Assembly: GCF_000952685.1 (NCBI RefSeq)
Contig: NZ_JYHV01000037.1
Span: 620,001 to 684,000, forward strand
DNA: 64,000 bases
Origin: Stutzerimonas stutzeri
GTDB taxonomy: Bacteria; Pseudomonadota; Gammaproteobacteria; Pseudomonadales; Pseudomonadaceae
Reading direction: 5' to 3'
Position 1 is the stretch's first letter. The number at the start of each line of letters is the position of its first letter. Below, piece by piece: positions 1 through 10,382 of the stretch. Made by a program: the position numbers and the translations under genes. The notes beneath the pieces are model-generated. The model made no database searches. It had not been told where the DNA came from and saw only the letters and a list, made by a program, of their open reading frames with translations.

Positions 1-329
1 AGATCGCCAAGTCGATCAAGCCATCGCCACGCGGCGAGCTGGAGATCACCGACGTCAACAATGCCTATCTCAAGCGCGGCGACCTCAACGTCGAGCGCTT
101 CGGCCGCGGTTTCGCCTGGCTCGACACCGGCACCCACGACAGCCTGCTGGAAGCCTCGCAGTACGTGCAGACCATCGAGCATCGCCAAGGCCTGAAAGTC
201 GCCTGCCTGGAAGAGATCGCCTATCAGCACAAATGGATCGACCGCGAGCAGTTGCTGCGTCGCGCCGATGCCCTGGGCAAGACCGGCTATGGCCAGTACC
301 TGTTCAAGCTGGCCGGTGAAGACGCATGA
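1..329 (+). CDS. rfbA: Glucose-1-phosphate thymidylyltransferase, 3' end only
   Basis: This is the C-terminal part of RmlA/RfbA, which makes dTDP-glucose from glucose-1-phosphate and dTTP, the first step of dTDP-L-rhamnose synthesis. The reading frame is open from the window edge; whole codons begin at base 3. The visible stretch reads [14 protein letters not shown], then a [12 protein letters not shown] segment and a C-terminal KTGYGQYLF, all typical of the family. The stop codon TGA at 327-329 overlaps the ATG of rfbC (ATGA), indicating translational coupling within one operon. The 5' part lies outside the window. Confidence 0.93.
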   Translation, partial: IAKSIKPSPRGELEITDVNNAYLKRGDLNVERFGRGFAWLDTGTHDSLLEASQYVQTIEHRQGLKVACLEEIAYQHKWIDREQLLRRADALGKTGYGQYLFKLAGEDA

Positions 330-871
330 AGGTCATCGCCACCGATATCCCCGATGTGTTGATCATCGAGCCCAAGGTATTTGGCGATGAGCGCGGGTTC
401 TTCTACGAGAGCTTCAACGCCGCGGCTTTCGAGGCCGCGACAGGGGTCAAGCGCAGCTTCGTGCAGGACAACCATTCGAAGTCCCAGCGCGGCGTGCTGC
501 GCGGGCTCCACTACCAGATCCAGCAGCCGCAGGGAAAGCTGGTACGGGTGGTGGCCGGTGAAGTGTTCGACGTGGCCGTTGACCTTCGCCGCAGCTCGGC
601 GACCTTCGGGCGTTGGGTCGGCGTCAGTCTGAGCGCGCAGAACCAGCGCCAGCTGTGGATTCCCGAAGGCTTTGCTCACGGCTTCGTGGTGCTCAGCGAA
701 AGCGCCGAATTCCTTTACAAGACCACCGATTACTATGCGCCGGACCATGAGCGCTCATTGCTCTGGAACGACCCACAGATCGGCATCGAATGGCCGTTCC
801 AGGAGTTGCCGCAGCTGTCACAGAAGGACGCCGCGGGCAAGATCCTCAGCGAGGCGGAGCTGTTTGCATGA
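326..871 (+). CDS. rfbC: dTDP-4-dehydrorhamnose 3,5-epimerase
   Basis: RmlC/RfbC epimerises C3 and C5 of dTDP-4-keto-6-deoxyglucose in dTDP-rhamnose synthesis in the cytoplasm. The 181-residue length is standard. The family signatures are visible: an N-terminal [19 protein letters not shown] strand, [18 protein letters not shown] holding the catalytic His region (about residues 48-65), and later IPEGFAHGF and [13 protein letters not shown]. It starts inside the rfbA stop and its own stop overlaps the ATG of rfbD (ATGA at 868-871), so the three rml genes form a coupled operon in the order A-C-D. Confidence 0.96.
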   Translation: MKVIATDIPDVLIIEPKVFGDERGFFYESFNAAAFEAATGVKRSFVQDNHSKSQRGVLRGLHYQIQQPQGKLVRVVAGEVFDVAVDLRRSSATFGRWVGVSLSAQNQRQLWIPEGFAHGFVVLSESAEFLYKTTDYYAPDHERSLLWNDPQIGIEWPFQELPQLSQKDAAGKILSEAELFA

Positions 872-1779
872 AGATCCTCATCACCGGTAGCAAGGGGCAA
901 TTGTCTCAGGCGCTGCAGCTGGCACTCGCCGGTGAAGGAAAGGTCCTCGCACTGGGTCACAAGGTGCTGGATTTGGCCGAACCGACACAGATTCGTCACC
1001 AGGTTCGCCTGCTACGCCCCGACCTGATCATCAACGCCGCCGCTTATACCGCCGTCGACCCGGCGCAGGGCGATCGCGATCAGGCCTTCGCGGTGAATGC
1101 CACCGGCCCTGGCGTGTTGGCCGAAGAAGCCGCAGCGCTGGGTGTACCGCTGATTCACTACTCCACCGATTACGTCTTCGACGGGCACAAGACCGAGCCT
1201 TATTGCGAGGAGGATCAACCGGCCCCTTTGAGCGTATACGGGGCCAGCAAGCTGGCCGGCGAACAGGCGATTCAGGCAGTCGGCGGCGAGCATCTGATCC
1301 TGCGCACCAGCTGGGTCTACTCGTTGCAAGGGCGCAACTTCCTGCTGACCATGCAGCGGCTGCTGCAGGAACGCGAATCGCTGTCAGTGGTTGACGATGA
1401 GATCGGAGCACCGACCTGGGCCGGCACCATCGCCTCTGTCACGACGGAGATGATTCGCAAGTGGCGAAACGGAACCGGCGGGCCCAGCGGTTTGTACCAT
1501 CTGACCGCCACTGGCGAGACGTCTTGGTACGGCTTCGCCTGCAGCATCGCCCGACACCTGGAGCAGCGGGGCCTGCTGCGCGCCAACATCGCCCCCATTC
1601 TGTCCACGGATTACCCCACCGCCGCTCAGCGCCCCCTCAACTCACGCCTTAGCTGCGCACGGCTGCAGCGTGACTGGAATATCGAGCTGCCGGATTGGGA
1701 AGCTGCACTGCATCAGTGTCTCGGCAGTACCACCGAGGTGCTGGCAGAGCATAGCGTCCAGACCATACAGAGCGTTTGA
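868..1779 (+). CDS. rfbD: dTDP-4-dehydrorhamnose reductase
   Basis: RmlD/RfbD uses NAD(P)H to reduce dTDP-4-keto-L-rhamnose to dTDP-L-rhamnose, the donor for LPS or exopolysaccharide rhamnose. The 303-residue protein begins [16 protein letters not shown] with the Rossmann nucleotide loop, has NAAAYTAVD near residue 65, YSTDYVFDG near residue 100 and the YGASKLAGEQ active-site Tyr-Lys near residues 128-132. The frame is open further upstream, but the ATG at 868 that overlaps the rfbC stop matches the family N-terminus. A GC-rich hairpin without a T-run follows the stop codon. Confidence 0.96.
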   Translation: MKILITGSKGQLSQALQLALAGEGKVLALGHKVLDLAEPTQIRHQVRLLRPDLIINAAAYTAVDPAQGDRDQAFAVNATGPGVLAEEAAALGVPLIHYSTDYVFDGHKTEPYCEEDQPAPLSVYGASKLAGEQAIQAVGGEHLILRTSWVYSLQGRNFLLTMQRLLQERESLSVVDDEIGAPTWAGTIASVTTEMIRKWRNGTGGPSGLYHLTATGETSWYGFACSIARHLEQRGLLRANIAPILSTDYPTAAQRPLNSRLSCARLQRDWNIELPDWEAALHQCLGSTTEVLAEHSVQTIQSV

Positions 1780-1875
1780 ATTTGCCCGACCGGCTCAGCC
1801 GGCAAGGTTCCAGCACCGGAGCACCGGCGATGGGCTGAACGTGCATAATGTCGCCCGACTCACAGGCGCATCCGC

Positions 1876-3675
1876 ATGACACCATCCGAATCTCCTCGTC
1901 GCCCACGCTGGCGCAATCTGGCCCTGGTCGCTTTGCTGCTGGCGCCGCTGCTGTGGCCGCTGCAACAACTGGCCGAGCGCTACTACAGCAACGAACTGAT
2001 CGAGCAGAATCGCCAGACGCTCGATCTCTACGTGGCCAACCTGCTCGGTTCGCTACGCCGCTACGAAGTGCTGCCACGCATTCTCGGCGACCTACCGGCG
2101 CTGCGCACTGCGCTGCGCCAGCCAAGCAGTCCGGCCGTCAAGGATCAGGCCAATCGCCTGCTCGACCAGCTGCGCAAGGAAACCGGAGCCGACGTCATTT
2201 ATCTGATGGCACCGGACGGCGAAACGCTCGCCGCCTCCAACTGGAACGAGGAAGACAGCTTCGTCGGCCGCAACTTCGCCTTTCGGCCCTATTTCCGCGA
2301 AGCCATGGCCGGCAAGCTGGGCCGCTTCTTCGGCCTCGGCACCACCTCGGGCAAGCGCGGCTACTACTTTGGCGCGGCCGTACGCGATGGTGACAAGACA
2401 CTCGGCGTACTGGTAGTCAAGGTGGATCTGGACCACACCGAGACCCTGTGGGGCAGCACGCCTGAACAGCTGATGGTCACCGACTACTTCGGCGTGGTGA
2501 TCCTGACCTCCAAACCCGAATGGCGTTTTCGCGCCAGTCGCGCATTGGATGCCGACGAGCGTGAGCAGATCGCTTCCGAGCGGCCCTATCCGACGCTCGA
2601 CCCTCAGGCGCTGACGCTCGACATCGATGCCTGGCTGATCCAAAGCCGCGAGCTCAAGGAAACCGGTTGGACGGTGCGTATTCTGGCGCCGATCAGCCTG
2701 GTCGAGCGGCCGGTGCAGACGGTGGTGGCCATCGGCGCCGCCACCCTCGCCGCTCTGTTGCTGCTGCTCGGTTTGCTGATGCAGCGGCGCCGCCATTATC
2801 TGGAGCGCATTGCGCTGGATGCGAAGGCGCGACAGCAACTCGAGCGCCGCGTACAGGAACGCACGCAGGACCTCGAAGCGTTGAACAGCCGTCTCAAGGA
2901 AGAGGTGCTGGAACGCGAGCAGGCCCAGCAGGAACTGGTCCGCGCCCAGGACGAACTGCTGCAGGCCGGCAAGCTGTCGGCGTTGGGCACCATGTCGGCC
3001 AGCATCAGCCACGAACTCAATCAACCGCTGGGAGCGATTCGCAGCTATGCCGATAACGCTGGCGTGCTGCTCGACCAACAGCGCAATGAGGAAGCCCGCG
3101 ACAACCTCCGGCTGATCAGCGAGCTGACCGCGCGCATGGCGTCGATCATCGCCCATCTGCGCGCGTTCGCGCGGCGTGATCGGCATGCGCCGGAGCGGGT
3201 GGCGCTGCAACCGGCACTCGATGATGCGCTGGCGCTGTTGGCCAAGCGCCGCCAGGCCATGGGCGTCGAGCTGATTCGAGATCTTCCGGACGCGACGCTG
3301 TGGGTCCAGGCGGGCGAAACCCGTCTGCGTCAGATTATCTCCAACCTGCTGGCCAATGCGCTCGATGCGCTCAATGAGCGGCCGCCGGTACGGCGCATCT
3401 GGCTGCGCGCCGAACGCAAGGACGATGGGGTGTTACTCACGCTGCGCGACAATGGCCCCGGGTTTTCCGACGCAGCGTTGCAGCGCGCCCGCGAGCCCTT
3501 CTTCACCACCAAGACCAGCGCTCAGGGGTTGGGGCTCGGTTTGGCCATCTGCGATACCCTGACGCGTGCCCTGGACGGCGAGCTGACGATGACCAATCAT
3601 CCCGAGGGCGGCGCCCAGCTCAGCCTCTATCTGCGATCCGCCGATCCCGGCGTCACCTTCCCCAGCGAGGACTAG
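1876..3675 (+). CDS. dctB: C4-dicarboxylate sensor histidine kinase DctB
   Basis: Membrane sensor kinase that detects external C4-dicarboxylates and phosphorylates DctD. The 599 residues show a first membrane segment (about 14-31), a periplasmic sensor region of about 245 residues (double-PAS type in this family), a second membrane segment (about 279-304), a coiled-coil linker, then HisKA with SHELNQP (phospho-acceptor His379) and an ATPase domain with NLLANALDAL (N box), DNGPGF (G1) and QGLGLGLAI (G2). DctD starts two bases after the stop, so the pair is co-transcribed. The gene order with dctD and a TRAP system just downstream makes dicarboxylate sensing the natural call. No strong ribosome-binding site is visible at the start. 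Confidence 0.9.
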   Translation: MTPSESPRRPRWRNLALVALLLAPLLWPLQQLAERYYSNELIEQNRQTLDLYVANLLGSLRRYEVLPRILGDLPALRTALRQPSSPAVKDQANRLLDQLRKETGADVIYLMAPDGETLAASNWNEEDSFVGRNFAFRPYFREAMAGKLGRFFGLGTTSGKRGYYFGAAVRDGDKTLGVLVVKVDLDHTETLWGSTPEQLMVTDYFGVVILTSKPEWRFRASRALDADEREQIASERPYPTLDPQALTLDIDAWLIQSRELKETGWTVRILAPISLVERPVQTVVAIGAATLAALLLLLGLLMQRRRHYLERIALDAKARQQLERRVQERTQDLEALNSRLKEEVLEREQAQQELVRAQDELLQAGKLSALGTMSASISHELNQPLGAIRSYADNAGVLLDQQRNEEARDNLRLISELTARMASIIAHLRAFARRDRHAPERVALQPALDDALALLAKRRQAMGVELIRDLPDATLWVQAGETRLRQIISNLLANALDALNERPPVRRIWLRAERKDDGVLLTLRDNGPGFSDAALQRAREPFFTTKTSAQGLGLGLAICDTLTRALDGELTMTNHPEGGAQLSLYLRSADPGVTFPSED

Positions 3676-3676
3676 C

Positions 3677-5068
3677 ATGACCAGCCAGATCGACCCGCAG
3701 TTTCAGGTAGTCCTGGTCGATGACGATCCGCACCTGCGTAAGGCGTTGAGCCAGACACTCGATCTCGCCGGGCTCAAGGTGCTCAGCCTGGGCGACGCGC
3801 GCGGTCTGCCGGCGATGTTGCCGGTGGACTGGCCCGGCGTGGTGGTCAGCGACATCCGCATGCCCGGCCTGGACGGCCTCGAACTGCAGCAGCAGTTGCA
3901 CGCACTGGACAGCGAACTTCCGGTGCTGCTGATTACCGGCCACGGGGATATTCAGCTGGCGGTGCAGGCGATGCGCGCCGGTGCCTACGATTTTCTCGAA
4001 AAACCCTTTCCCAGCGAAGCGCTGCTCGACGGCGTACGCCGTGCGTTGGCCTTGCGCCAGCTGGTTCTAGACAACCGCAGCCTGCGCCTGGCGTTGGCCG
4101 ATCGTCAGCAACTCTCGGCCCGCCTGCTCGGACAGTCGCCGGCCATGCAGCGCCTGCGCGAACAGATTGGCGCGCTCGCCGGAACCCAGGCCGATGTGCT
4201 GATCCTCGGCGAAACCGGCGCCGGCAAGGAAGTGGTGGCGCGCGCGCTGCATGATCTGTCCAGCCGCCGCAGTGGCCCATTCGTCGCCATCAACGCCGGA
4301 GCGCTGGCCGAATCGGTGGTCGAGAGCGAACTCTTCGGCCACGAGGCCGGCGCCTTCACCGGTGCGCAGAAGCGCCGCATCGGCAAGTTCGAATTCGCTA
4401 ATGGCGGCACCCTGTTTCTCGACGAGATCGAGAGCATGAGCCTGGACGTGCAGGTCAAGCTGCTTCGCATGCTGCAGGAGCGGGTGGTCGAGCGCCTTGG
4501 TGGCAATCAGTCGATCGCGCTGGACATCCGGGTCATTGCCGCCACCAAGGAAGACCTGCGCCAAGCCGCCGATCAAGGCCGTTTCCGGGCCGACCTTTAC
4601 TATCGGCTAAACGTCGCGCCGCTGCGCATCCCACCGCTGCGCGAGCGTAGCGAGGACCTGTTGTTCCTGTTCCAGCATTTTGCCGAGACCGCTTCCAGCC
4701 GCCACGACTTGCCGATCCGTGAGCTACGGCCTGAGCAGCGCGCGCAACTGCTCAGGCATACCTGGCCAGGTAACGTCCGCGAGCTGCAAAACACCGCGGA
4801 GCGCTTTGCCCTCGGCCTCGAGCTGGGCCTTGAAGAGCCCGCACATGTCCCAGACGGTATCGCCGCAGCGACCGCCAGCACGCTCAACGAGCAAGTCGAT
4901 GGCTTCGAACGCGCGCTGATCGCCGCCGAGCTGGCCCGTCCCCACAGCTCGTTGCGCAGTGTGGCCGAAGCTCTTGGCCTGCCACGCAAGACCCTTCATG
5001 ACAAGTTGCGCAAGCATGGCCTGGTCTTCAACGATGCTGGCGGAACCTCGCCGGATGATGGCGACTAG
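3677..5068 (+). CDS. dctD: Sigma-54-dependent response regulator DctD
   Basis: NtrC-family activator of dicarboxylate transport genes. The 463 residues contain a receiver domain (phospho-acceptor Asp59 in VSDIRMPGLDG, Lys in FLEKPFP), an AAA+ domain with Walker A GETGAGKE (about 178-185), the sigma-54 contact loop GAFTGA (225-230) and FLDEIESM as Walker B, and a C-terminal Fis-type helix-turn-helix (SLRSVAEALGLPRKTLHDKL). It is co-transcribed with dctB. Its likely target is the TRAP operon immediately downstream, where a consensus sigma-54 promoter and a 22-bp dyad are found. Confidence 0.93.
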   Translation: MTSQIDPQFQVVLVDDDPHLRKALSQTLDLAGLKVLSLGDARGLPAMLPVDWPGVVVSDIRMPGLDGLELQQQLHALDSELPVLLITGHGDIQLAVQAMRAGAYDFLEKPFPSEALLDGVRRALALRQLVLDNRSLRLALADRQQLSARLLGQSPAMQRLREQIGALAGTQADVLILGETGAGKEVVARALHDLSSRRSGPFVAINAGALAESVVESELFGHEAGAFTGAQKRRIGKFEFANGGTLFLDEIESMSLDVQVKLLRMLQERVVERLGGNQSIALDIRVIAATKEDLRQAADQGRFRADLYYRLNVAPLRIPPLRERSEDLLFLFQHFAETASSRHDLPIRELRPEQRAQLLRHTWPGNVRELQNTAERFALGLELGLEEPAHVPDGIAAATASTLNEQVDGFERALIAAELARPHSSLRSVAEALGLPRKTLHDKLRKHGLVFNDAGGTSPDDGD

Positions 5069-5343
5069 CTGGCGGATTTCCGCCACGCATTGAGCAAGGA
5101 TCTCAGAAGACGAAGCGCCGCCATCGCGCCTCTGACAGCTGAGCCGCAGTGCCAACCCGCTCATCAATCGCGAATCCTCCTCCCGAGAACCGGCACTCCC
5201 AGGCCCCCGCATTCGCGAAAGGCGAAGCCCGGCTTGTTCAATGATGAATTTCCAGCGGCCAAGGGCGCCGAGTAGAGTCATCCGAAACGTGCATCACTCG
5301 AAAGATGAACGGAGCCGATCGCCAGCACAGCATTTCGCCGCTT

Positions 5344-5365
5344 GCGGCTTATGGCCATGAGCCGC
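5344..5365 (+). promoter_or_regulatory. 22-bp palindrome, candidate DctD upstream activator site
   Basis: The arms GCGGCT (5344-5349) and AGCCGC (5360-5365) flank a core containing the perfect palindrome ATGGCCAT, so 20 of 22 positions are self-complementary. It is centred about 135 bp upstream of the -12 element of the sigma-54 promoter, a normal distance for an NtrC-family activator working by DNA looping. A further short dyad, GCCGC-TT-GCGGC (5337-5348), overlaps its left edge. Binding by DctD is inferred from position and symmetry. Confidence 0.55.
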
Positions 5366-5441
5366 TGACAATACGCCAAACCTGCGAGCCAGACGGGCCG
5401 GCTGAGAATTATTCGTCAGTATTTTGCCATCATGCGAGTAA

Positions 5442-6626
<1,185 letters not shown>

Positions 6627-6634
6627 GCCCTGAC

Positions 6635-6664
6635 CGGAGGGAGCGGGGGCATTCGCTCCCTCCG
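6635..6664 (+). other. Strong intercistronic stem-loop after dctP
   Basis: An 11-bp perfect stem (CGGAGGGAGCG at 6635-6645 with CGCTCCCTCCG at 6654-6664) and an 8-base loop follow the dctP stop by 8 bases. There is no T-run, so it is better read as an mRNA 3'-end stabiliser or partial attenuator. That would raise binding-protein output over dctQM. The remaining roughly 190 bases to dctQ show no gene. Confidence 0.6.
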
Positions 6665-6858
6665 TTACGAGATTGGCAATACCGACAGCGCAGTGAAAAA
6701 CACAGCGGCCAGGCAAACGTCACGGCAAGCCGATCCAGGCTCTGCGCCTCGCCTAGAACAACATTTTTCATTGCTCTGTCATCCGGTTACCAGACCGGTT
6801 CATGGCGCACGTTCCGTACGCCTGTCGAAACAACGCATTCCATCGGGAGATGTCATCC

Positions 6859-7485
6859 ATGAACGCCCTCTGGCGGGTCTGGGACCATTTCGAGGAAGGA
6901 TTCATTGCCTTCCTGTTGGCCGCCATGACTCTGGTGACCTTCGTTTATGTGGTCCTGAACAACCTCTATACCGTTTTCTACAGCCTTGGTGACACCTTTG
7001 AGGCGGCCAGTGATTTCTTCTTCGCACTGGGCGACTTCATCATCGGTTTGGCCCAGGCGATGACCTGGAGCACCGCGCTGACCAAGGCCCTCTTCGCCTG
7101 GCTGATCTTCTCTGGCCTCGCCTACGGTGTACGCACTGCCGGGCACATCGGGGTCGATGCGCTGGTTAAGCTGGCCCCGCGCCACGTACAGCGCTACATC
7201 GGCGTGATCGCCTGCCTGGTCTGCCTGGGCTACGCCGGTCTACTGACTGTGGCCAGCTTCGAGTGGATCCAGGCCCTGTTCACCGCCAACATCGGTGCCG
7301 AAGATCTGGGCCATTTCGGCGTCAAACAGTGGCACATCGGCATGATCGTGCCGATCGGATTCGCCCTGGTCTTCATCCGTTTTGCCGAAATTTTCGTGCG
7401 CATCCTGCGCAACGAACAAACCGGCCTAGGCCTTGCAGACGAAGCGGCCGAAGCGGCCAAGCTCGGTGAAGAGGAGCCGAAGTAA
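6859..7485 (+). CDS. dctQ: TRAP transporter small permease DctQ
   Basis: Small four-helix membrane subunit of the TRAP transporter. The 208 residues contain about four hydrophobic segments (FIAFLLAAMTLVTFVYVVL at the N-terminus, ALFAWLIFSGLAYGV mid-protein, YIGVIACLVCLGYAGLLTV and IGMIVPIGFALVFIRFAEI near the C-terminus). Two ATGs, 6850 and 6859, are in frame. The Shine-Dalgarno GGGAG at 6845-6849 is correctly spaced only for the second, so 6859 is chosen. The protein is longer than average for DctQ because of a loop after the first helix, usual in the DctPQM subclass. Its stop TAA shares a base with the ATG of dctM. Confidence 0.9.
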   Translation: MNALWRVWDHFEEGFIAFLLAAMTLVTFVYVVLNNLYTVFYSLGDTFEAASDFFFALGDFIIGLAQAMTWSTALTKALFAWLIFSGLAYGVRTAGHIGVDALVKLAPRHVQRYIGVIACLVCLGYAGLLTVASFEWIQALFTANIGAEDLGHFGVKQWHIGMIVPIGFALVFIRFAEIFVRILRNEQTGLGLADEAAEAAKLGEEEPK

Positions 7486-8765
7486 TGACTATCCTGTTCC
7501 TCTTCCTGGCGCTCTTCGTGCTGATGTTCATCGGTGTGCCGGTGGCCATTTCCCTTGGCCTGGCCGGTTCGCTGACCATCTTCTTCTTCAGCCCCGATTC
7601 GGTGCGCTCACTGGCGATCAAGCTGTTCGAGACCTCCGAGCATTACACCCTGCTGGCGATTCCGTTCTTCCTGCTCGCTGGCGCCTTCATGACCACCGGC
7701 GGCGTGGCCAAGCGTCTCATCGACTTCGCCAACGCGACCGTCGGCCACATCCGTGGCGGTCTGGCCATCGGCGCGGTACTGGCGTGCATGCTGTTCGCGG
7801 CCCTGTCCGGTTCGTCGCCGGCTACCGTGGCGGCGGTCGGCTCCATCGCCATCGCCGGCATGGTCCGCTCCGGCTACCCCCAGGCCTTCGGCGCCGGCAT
7901 CGTATGTAATGCCGGTACCCTGGGCATTCTGATCCCGCCATCGATCGTCATGGTGGTGTACGCCGCGGCCACCGAAACCTCGGTAGGCAAGCTGTTCATG
8001 GCCGGTGTGGTTCCTGGCATTCTGCTGGGCGTCGGGCTGATGGTAGCGATCTACATCGTCGCGGTGAAAAAGAACCTGCCCGCCATGCCGCGCGCGACTC
8101 TGCGCCAATGGCTGTCGTCGGCCCGCAAGGCGCTGTGGGGCCTGCTGCTGATGGTGATCATCCTCGGCGGCATCTACTCGGGCATGTTCACCCCGACTGA
8201 AGCAGCTGCCGTGGCGGCGGTGTATTCGGCCTTCATCGCGCTGTTCGTCTATAAGGACATCAGCTTTCGCGACTGCCCGAAGGTGCTGCTGGAGTCGGGC
8301 AAGCTCACCATCATGCTGATGTTCATCATCGCCAACGCCATGCTCTTCGCGCATGTGTTGACCACCGAACAGATTCCGCAGCAGATCACCGCCATGGTGC
8401 TCGAGGCCGGCCTGCAACCGTGGATGTTTCTGCTGGTGGTGAACATCGTGCTGCTGATCGCCGGCGCCTTCATGGAGCCCTCGGCGATCATCCTGATCCT
8501 GGCACCGATCCTGTTCCCGATCGCCGTACAACTGGGTATCGACCCGATCCACCTGGGCATCATCATGGTGGTGAACATGGAGATCGGCCTGATCACCCCG
8601 CCGGTGGGTCTGAACCTGTTCGTCGCCTCAGCCGTGACCGGCATGCCGGTGACTCAGGTGATCCGGGCGGTGCTGCCGTGGTTGGCGCTGCTGCTGAGCT
8701 TCCTGATGATTATCACCTACGTGCCGGTGATATCCCTCGGCCTGCCGAACCTGCTGGGGATGTGA
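7485..8765 (+). CDS. dctM: TRAP transporter large permease DctM
   Basis: Large membrane subunit that carries out sodium-coupled C4-dicarboxylate import with DctQ and DctP. The 426 residues are hydrophobic throughout, with the family motifs FFLLAGAFMTTGG, ALSGSSPATVAAVGSI, GTLGILIPPSIVMVVYA and MFTPTEAAAVAAVY in order and a final NMEIGLITPPVGLNLFV. Length and motifs are standard. Translation is coupled to dctQ by the one-base overlap. A textbook intrinsic terminator follows the stop, closing the dctPQM operon. Confidence 0.96.
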   Translation: MTILFLFLALFVLMFIGVPVAISLGLAGSLTIFFFSPDSVRSLAIKLFETSEHYTLLAIPFFLLAGAFMTTGGVAKRLIDFANATVGHIRGGLAIGAVLACMLFAALSGSSPATVAAVGSIAIAGMVRSGYPQAFGAGIVCNAGTLGILIPPSIVMVVYAAATETSVGKLFMAGVVPGILLGVGLMVAIYIVAVKKNLPAMPRATLRQWLSSARKALWGLLLMVIILGGIYSGMFTPTEAAAVAAVYSAFIALFVYKDISFRDCPKVLLESGKLTIMLMFIIANAMLFAHVLTTEQIPQQITAMVLEAGLQPWMFLLVVNIVLLIAGAFMEPSAIILILAPILFPIAVQLGIDPIHLGIIMVVNMEIGLITPPVGLNLFVASAVTGMPVTQVIRAVLPWLALLLSFLMIITYVPVISLGLPNLLGM

Positions 8766-8790
8766 CACCCCAACGCAAGCTTTGCCTTAA

Positions 8791-8816
8791 GCCCGGCCCC
8801 TGTGCCGGGCTTTTTT
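8791..8816 (+). terminator. Intrinsic terminator of dctPQM
   Basis: GCCCGGC (8791-8797) pairs perfectly with GCCGGGC (8804-8810) across a six-base loop and is followed by six T residues (8811-8816). It lies 25 bases after the dctM stop codon. Confidence 0.93.
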
Positions 8817-8841
8817 ATCTGTCGTCGCAGCTATTCAGGTT

Positions 8842-9465
8842 TCAAAGCGCCAGCACATCCACCGGACGTCGGCGAAACCAGCCGGTCAGTGACAGTCGGT
8901 CGGTCTGGGTAACCAACACCTCGTGAGGGAAGTCGCCGGATAGAAACATCAGCAGATTGCCAGCCAGCGGTGCAATGTCGAGGCTGGAACCGTCGGCGAA
9001 ATGCATGCGCAGCTCGCCGCCATCAGTCGGTTGCCAGTCCGGATTCAGATAGAGCACCGCGCTTACGCAGCGGCTGTCGTCATCACGGAAACGATCCAGA
9101 TGGGTCTGATAAAAAGCACCGGGCGGATAGAGCGCGAAGTGGCATTCGAATTCTTCCAGACCGAGGAACAGCTCGCGATTGAGCGTTTGCCGCAGTTCGT
9201 CCATCAACGCTAGGTAGGCATCGCAGACCTCCGCCTGCCCCTCTTCCAGCCAGTGAATGTGGTCGCCGCGAATGCCTTCGCGCACCGCCTGCTCCTCGCC
9301 TCGGCCGACGCCGGCGGGCGCCAGCGCCCCTTCGGCATAGCGTCTGCGGCACTCGTCGGCCAGCTTTCGGGTCACATCACTGGACAGGAAAGAACTCTGC
9401 AGCGACCAGCCGCGTGCGGCCAGGTCGTCGATGATCGTAGAGAACGGCAAGGAAAGTGACTCCAA
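8842..9465 (-). CDS. 2OG-Fe(II) oxygenase family protein
   Basis: Probable iron- and 2-oxoglutarate-dependent dioxygenase of the prolyl-hydroxylase-like (P4Hc/SM-20) class. The double-stranded beta-helix ligands are visible: HLDRF (His and Asp) around residue 136, FPHEVL (distal His) around residue 184, and SLTGWFRRR with the Arg that would bind 2-oxoglutarate. Substrate is unknown; relatives include protein and small-molecule hydroxylases. The reading frame opens with TTG at 9463-9465 and no ATG fits the N-terminus. A second TTG at codon 6 is preceded by GGAG at good distance, so the start is uncertain by a few codons. It stands alone on the minus strand. Confidence 0.8.
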   Translation of the reverse strand: MESLSLPFSTIIDDLAARGWSLQSSFLSSDVTRKLADECRRRYAEGALAPAGVGRGEEQAVREGIRGDHIHWLEEGQAEVCDAYLALMDELRQTLNRELFLGLEEFECHFALYPPGAFYQTHLDRFRDDDSRCVSAVLYLNPDWQPTDGGELRMHFADGSSLDIAPLAGNLLMFLSGDFPHEVLVTQTDRLSLTGWFRRRPVDVLAL

Positions 9466-9603
9466 CGGGTCAGGATGACGCTTCCCTGCGGCCTCGGTGG
9501 GCCCGCAGGGAAACAGCGGCTGAGTCTAGCAGCAGTGCTTTCGCTCCTCGACAAGCCCGGGTCGCGGCGCTGAAAATAAACCGCCCGCCACAGAGGAGCT
9601 TCC

Positions 9604-10374
9604 ATGCGCGCCCTTATCGCTTGTGTATTACTCGCCTTCAGCCTGAACACGCTGGCCGATAGCTACGATGAACTTTACGAGGCTGCGGGCTGGACCGAAC
9701 AACGCGCCAATTTTTCCGATGCCCTGACCGCCGCCCAGCAGCGCTACAAGAACAGCCTCCCGCCGGCGGTCTATCAGGCCCTGGTGACCAACAGCAACCG
9801 ACGCTTCGCCGCTAACGCCATCGACCAGCGTGCCCAGCGCGCACTGCGCCAGAACCTGCCGGATCCTCAACCAGCGCTGGATTTCTTCCAGTCGACGCTG
9901 GGCCACAAGGTAGTCGCAGCCGAAACATTGGCCGGCCGACGCGAGCAGCTGGCCCGCTATGAAAATGGTTTGCCGCGAATGGAGGCCGGCAGCAATCGGC
10001 AGCTGTTGATTCGCCACCTGGCCCAGGCGTTACCGGCCGCCGAAGCCGGGGCCGAGGTGAGCCTGGCGCTGGCGGGGGTCGCAGCCGACAGTCTCAGCCA
10101 GATGATTCCCGGGCTGTTAGGCGGCGATCAGGCACAGGGACTGCTGGATAGCCAGCGCGAACGCTTGCAGCAACAGGTCGAGAGCGATCTGGACAATACC
10201 CTGCTGTATATCTATCGCGACCTGTCCGACGTGGAGCTGGAGAAATTCGTCGAGTTCGCCCAGTCAGAAGCCGGCCAGCGCTACTACCAGGCCGCGCTAC
10301 AAGCCCTGCGAGCAGGTCTCGCGGTCGGCATGAGCGGCAGCGCGGTCCAGGCACAAGCGGGCGCCGCGCGCTAG
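9604..10374 (+). CDS. Exported DUF2059-type protein
   Basis: Predicted periplasmic protein of unknown function. The 256 residues begin with a signal peptide (MRALIACVLLAFSLNTLA, cleavage near LADS). The C-terminal part LYIYRDLSDVELEKFVEFAQ followed by SEAGQRYYQAALQAL is the DUF2059 pattern (a Tyr-rich helix, then a Phe-x2-Ser-x2-Gly-x-Lys/Arg-like motif). A similar helix pair is weakly present in the N-terminal half, as in two-copy members. GAGGAG about six bases before the ATG supports the start. It sits alone between minus-strand genes. Confidence 0.7.
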   Translation: MRALIACVLLAFSLNTLADSYDELYEAAGWTEQRANFSDALTAAQQRYKNSLPPAVYQALVTNSNRRFAANAIDQRAQRALRQNLPDPQPALDFFQSTLGHKVVAAETLAGRREQLARYENGLPRMEAGSNRQLLIRHLAQALPAAEAGAEVSLALAGVAADSLSQMIPGLLGGDQAQGLLDSQRERLQQQVESDLDNTLLYIYRDLSDVELEKFVEFAQSEAGQRYYQAALQALRAGLAVGMSGSAVQAQAGAAR

Positions 10375-10382
10375 GGCTGAGG

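Noticed and set aside
1790-1802. CCGGCT-C-AGCCGG hairpin after rfbD
   Set aside because: Short stem with a one-base loop and no T-run; not supported as a terminator.
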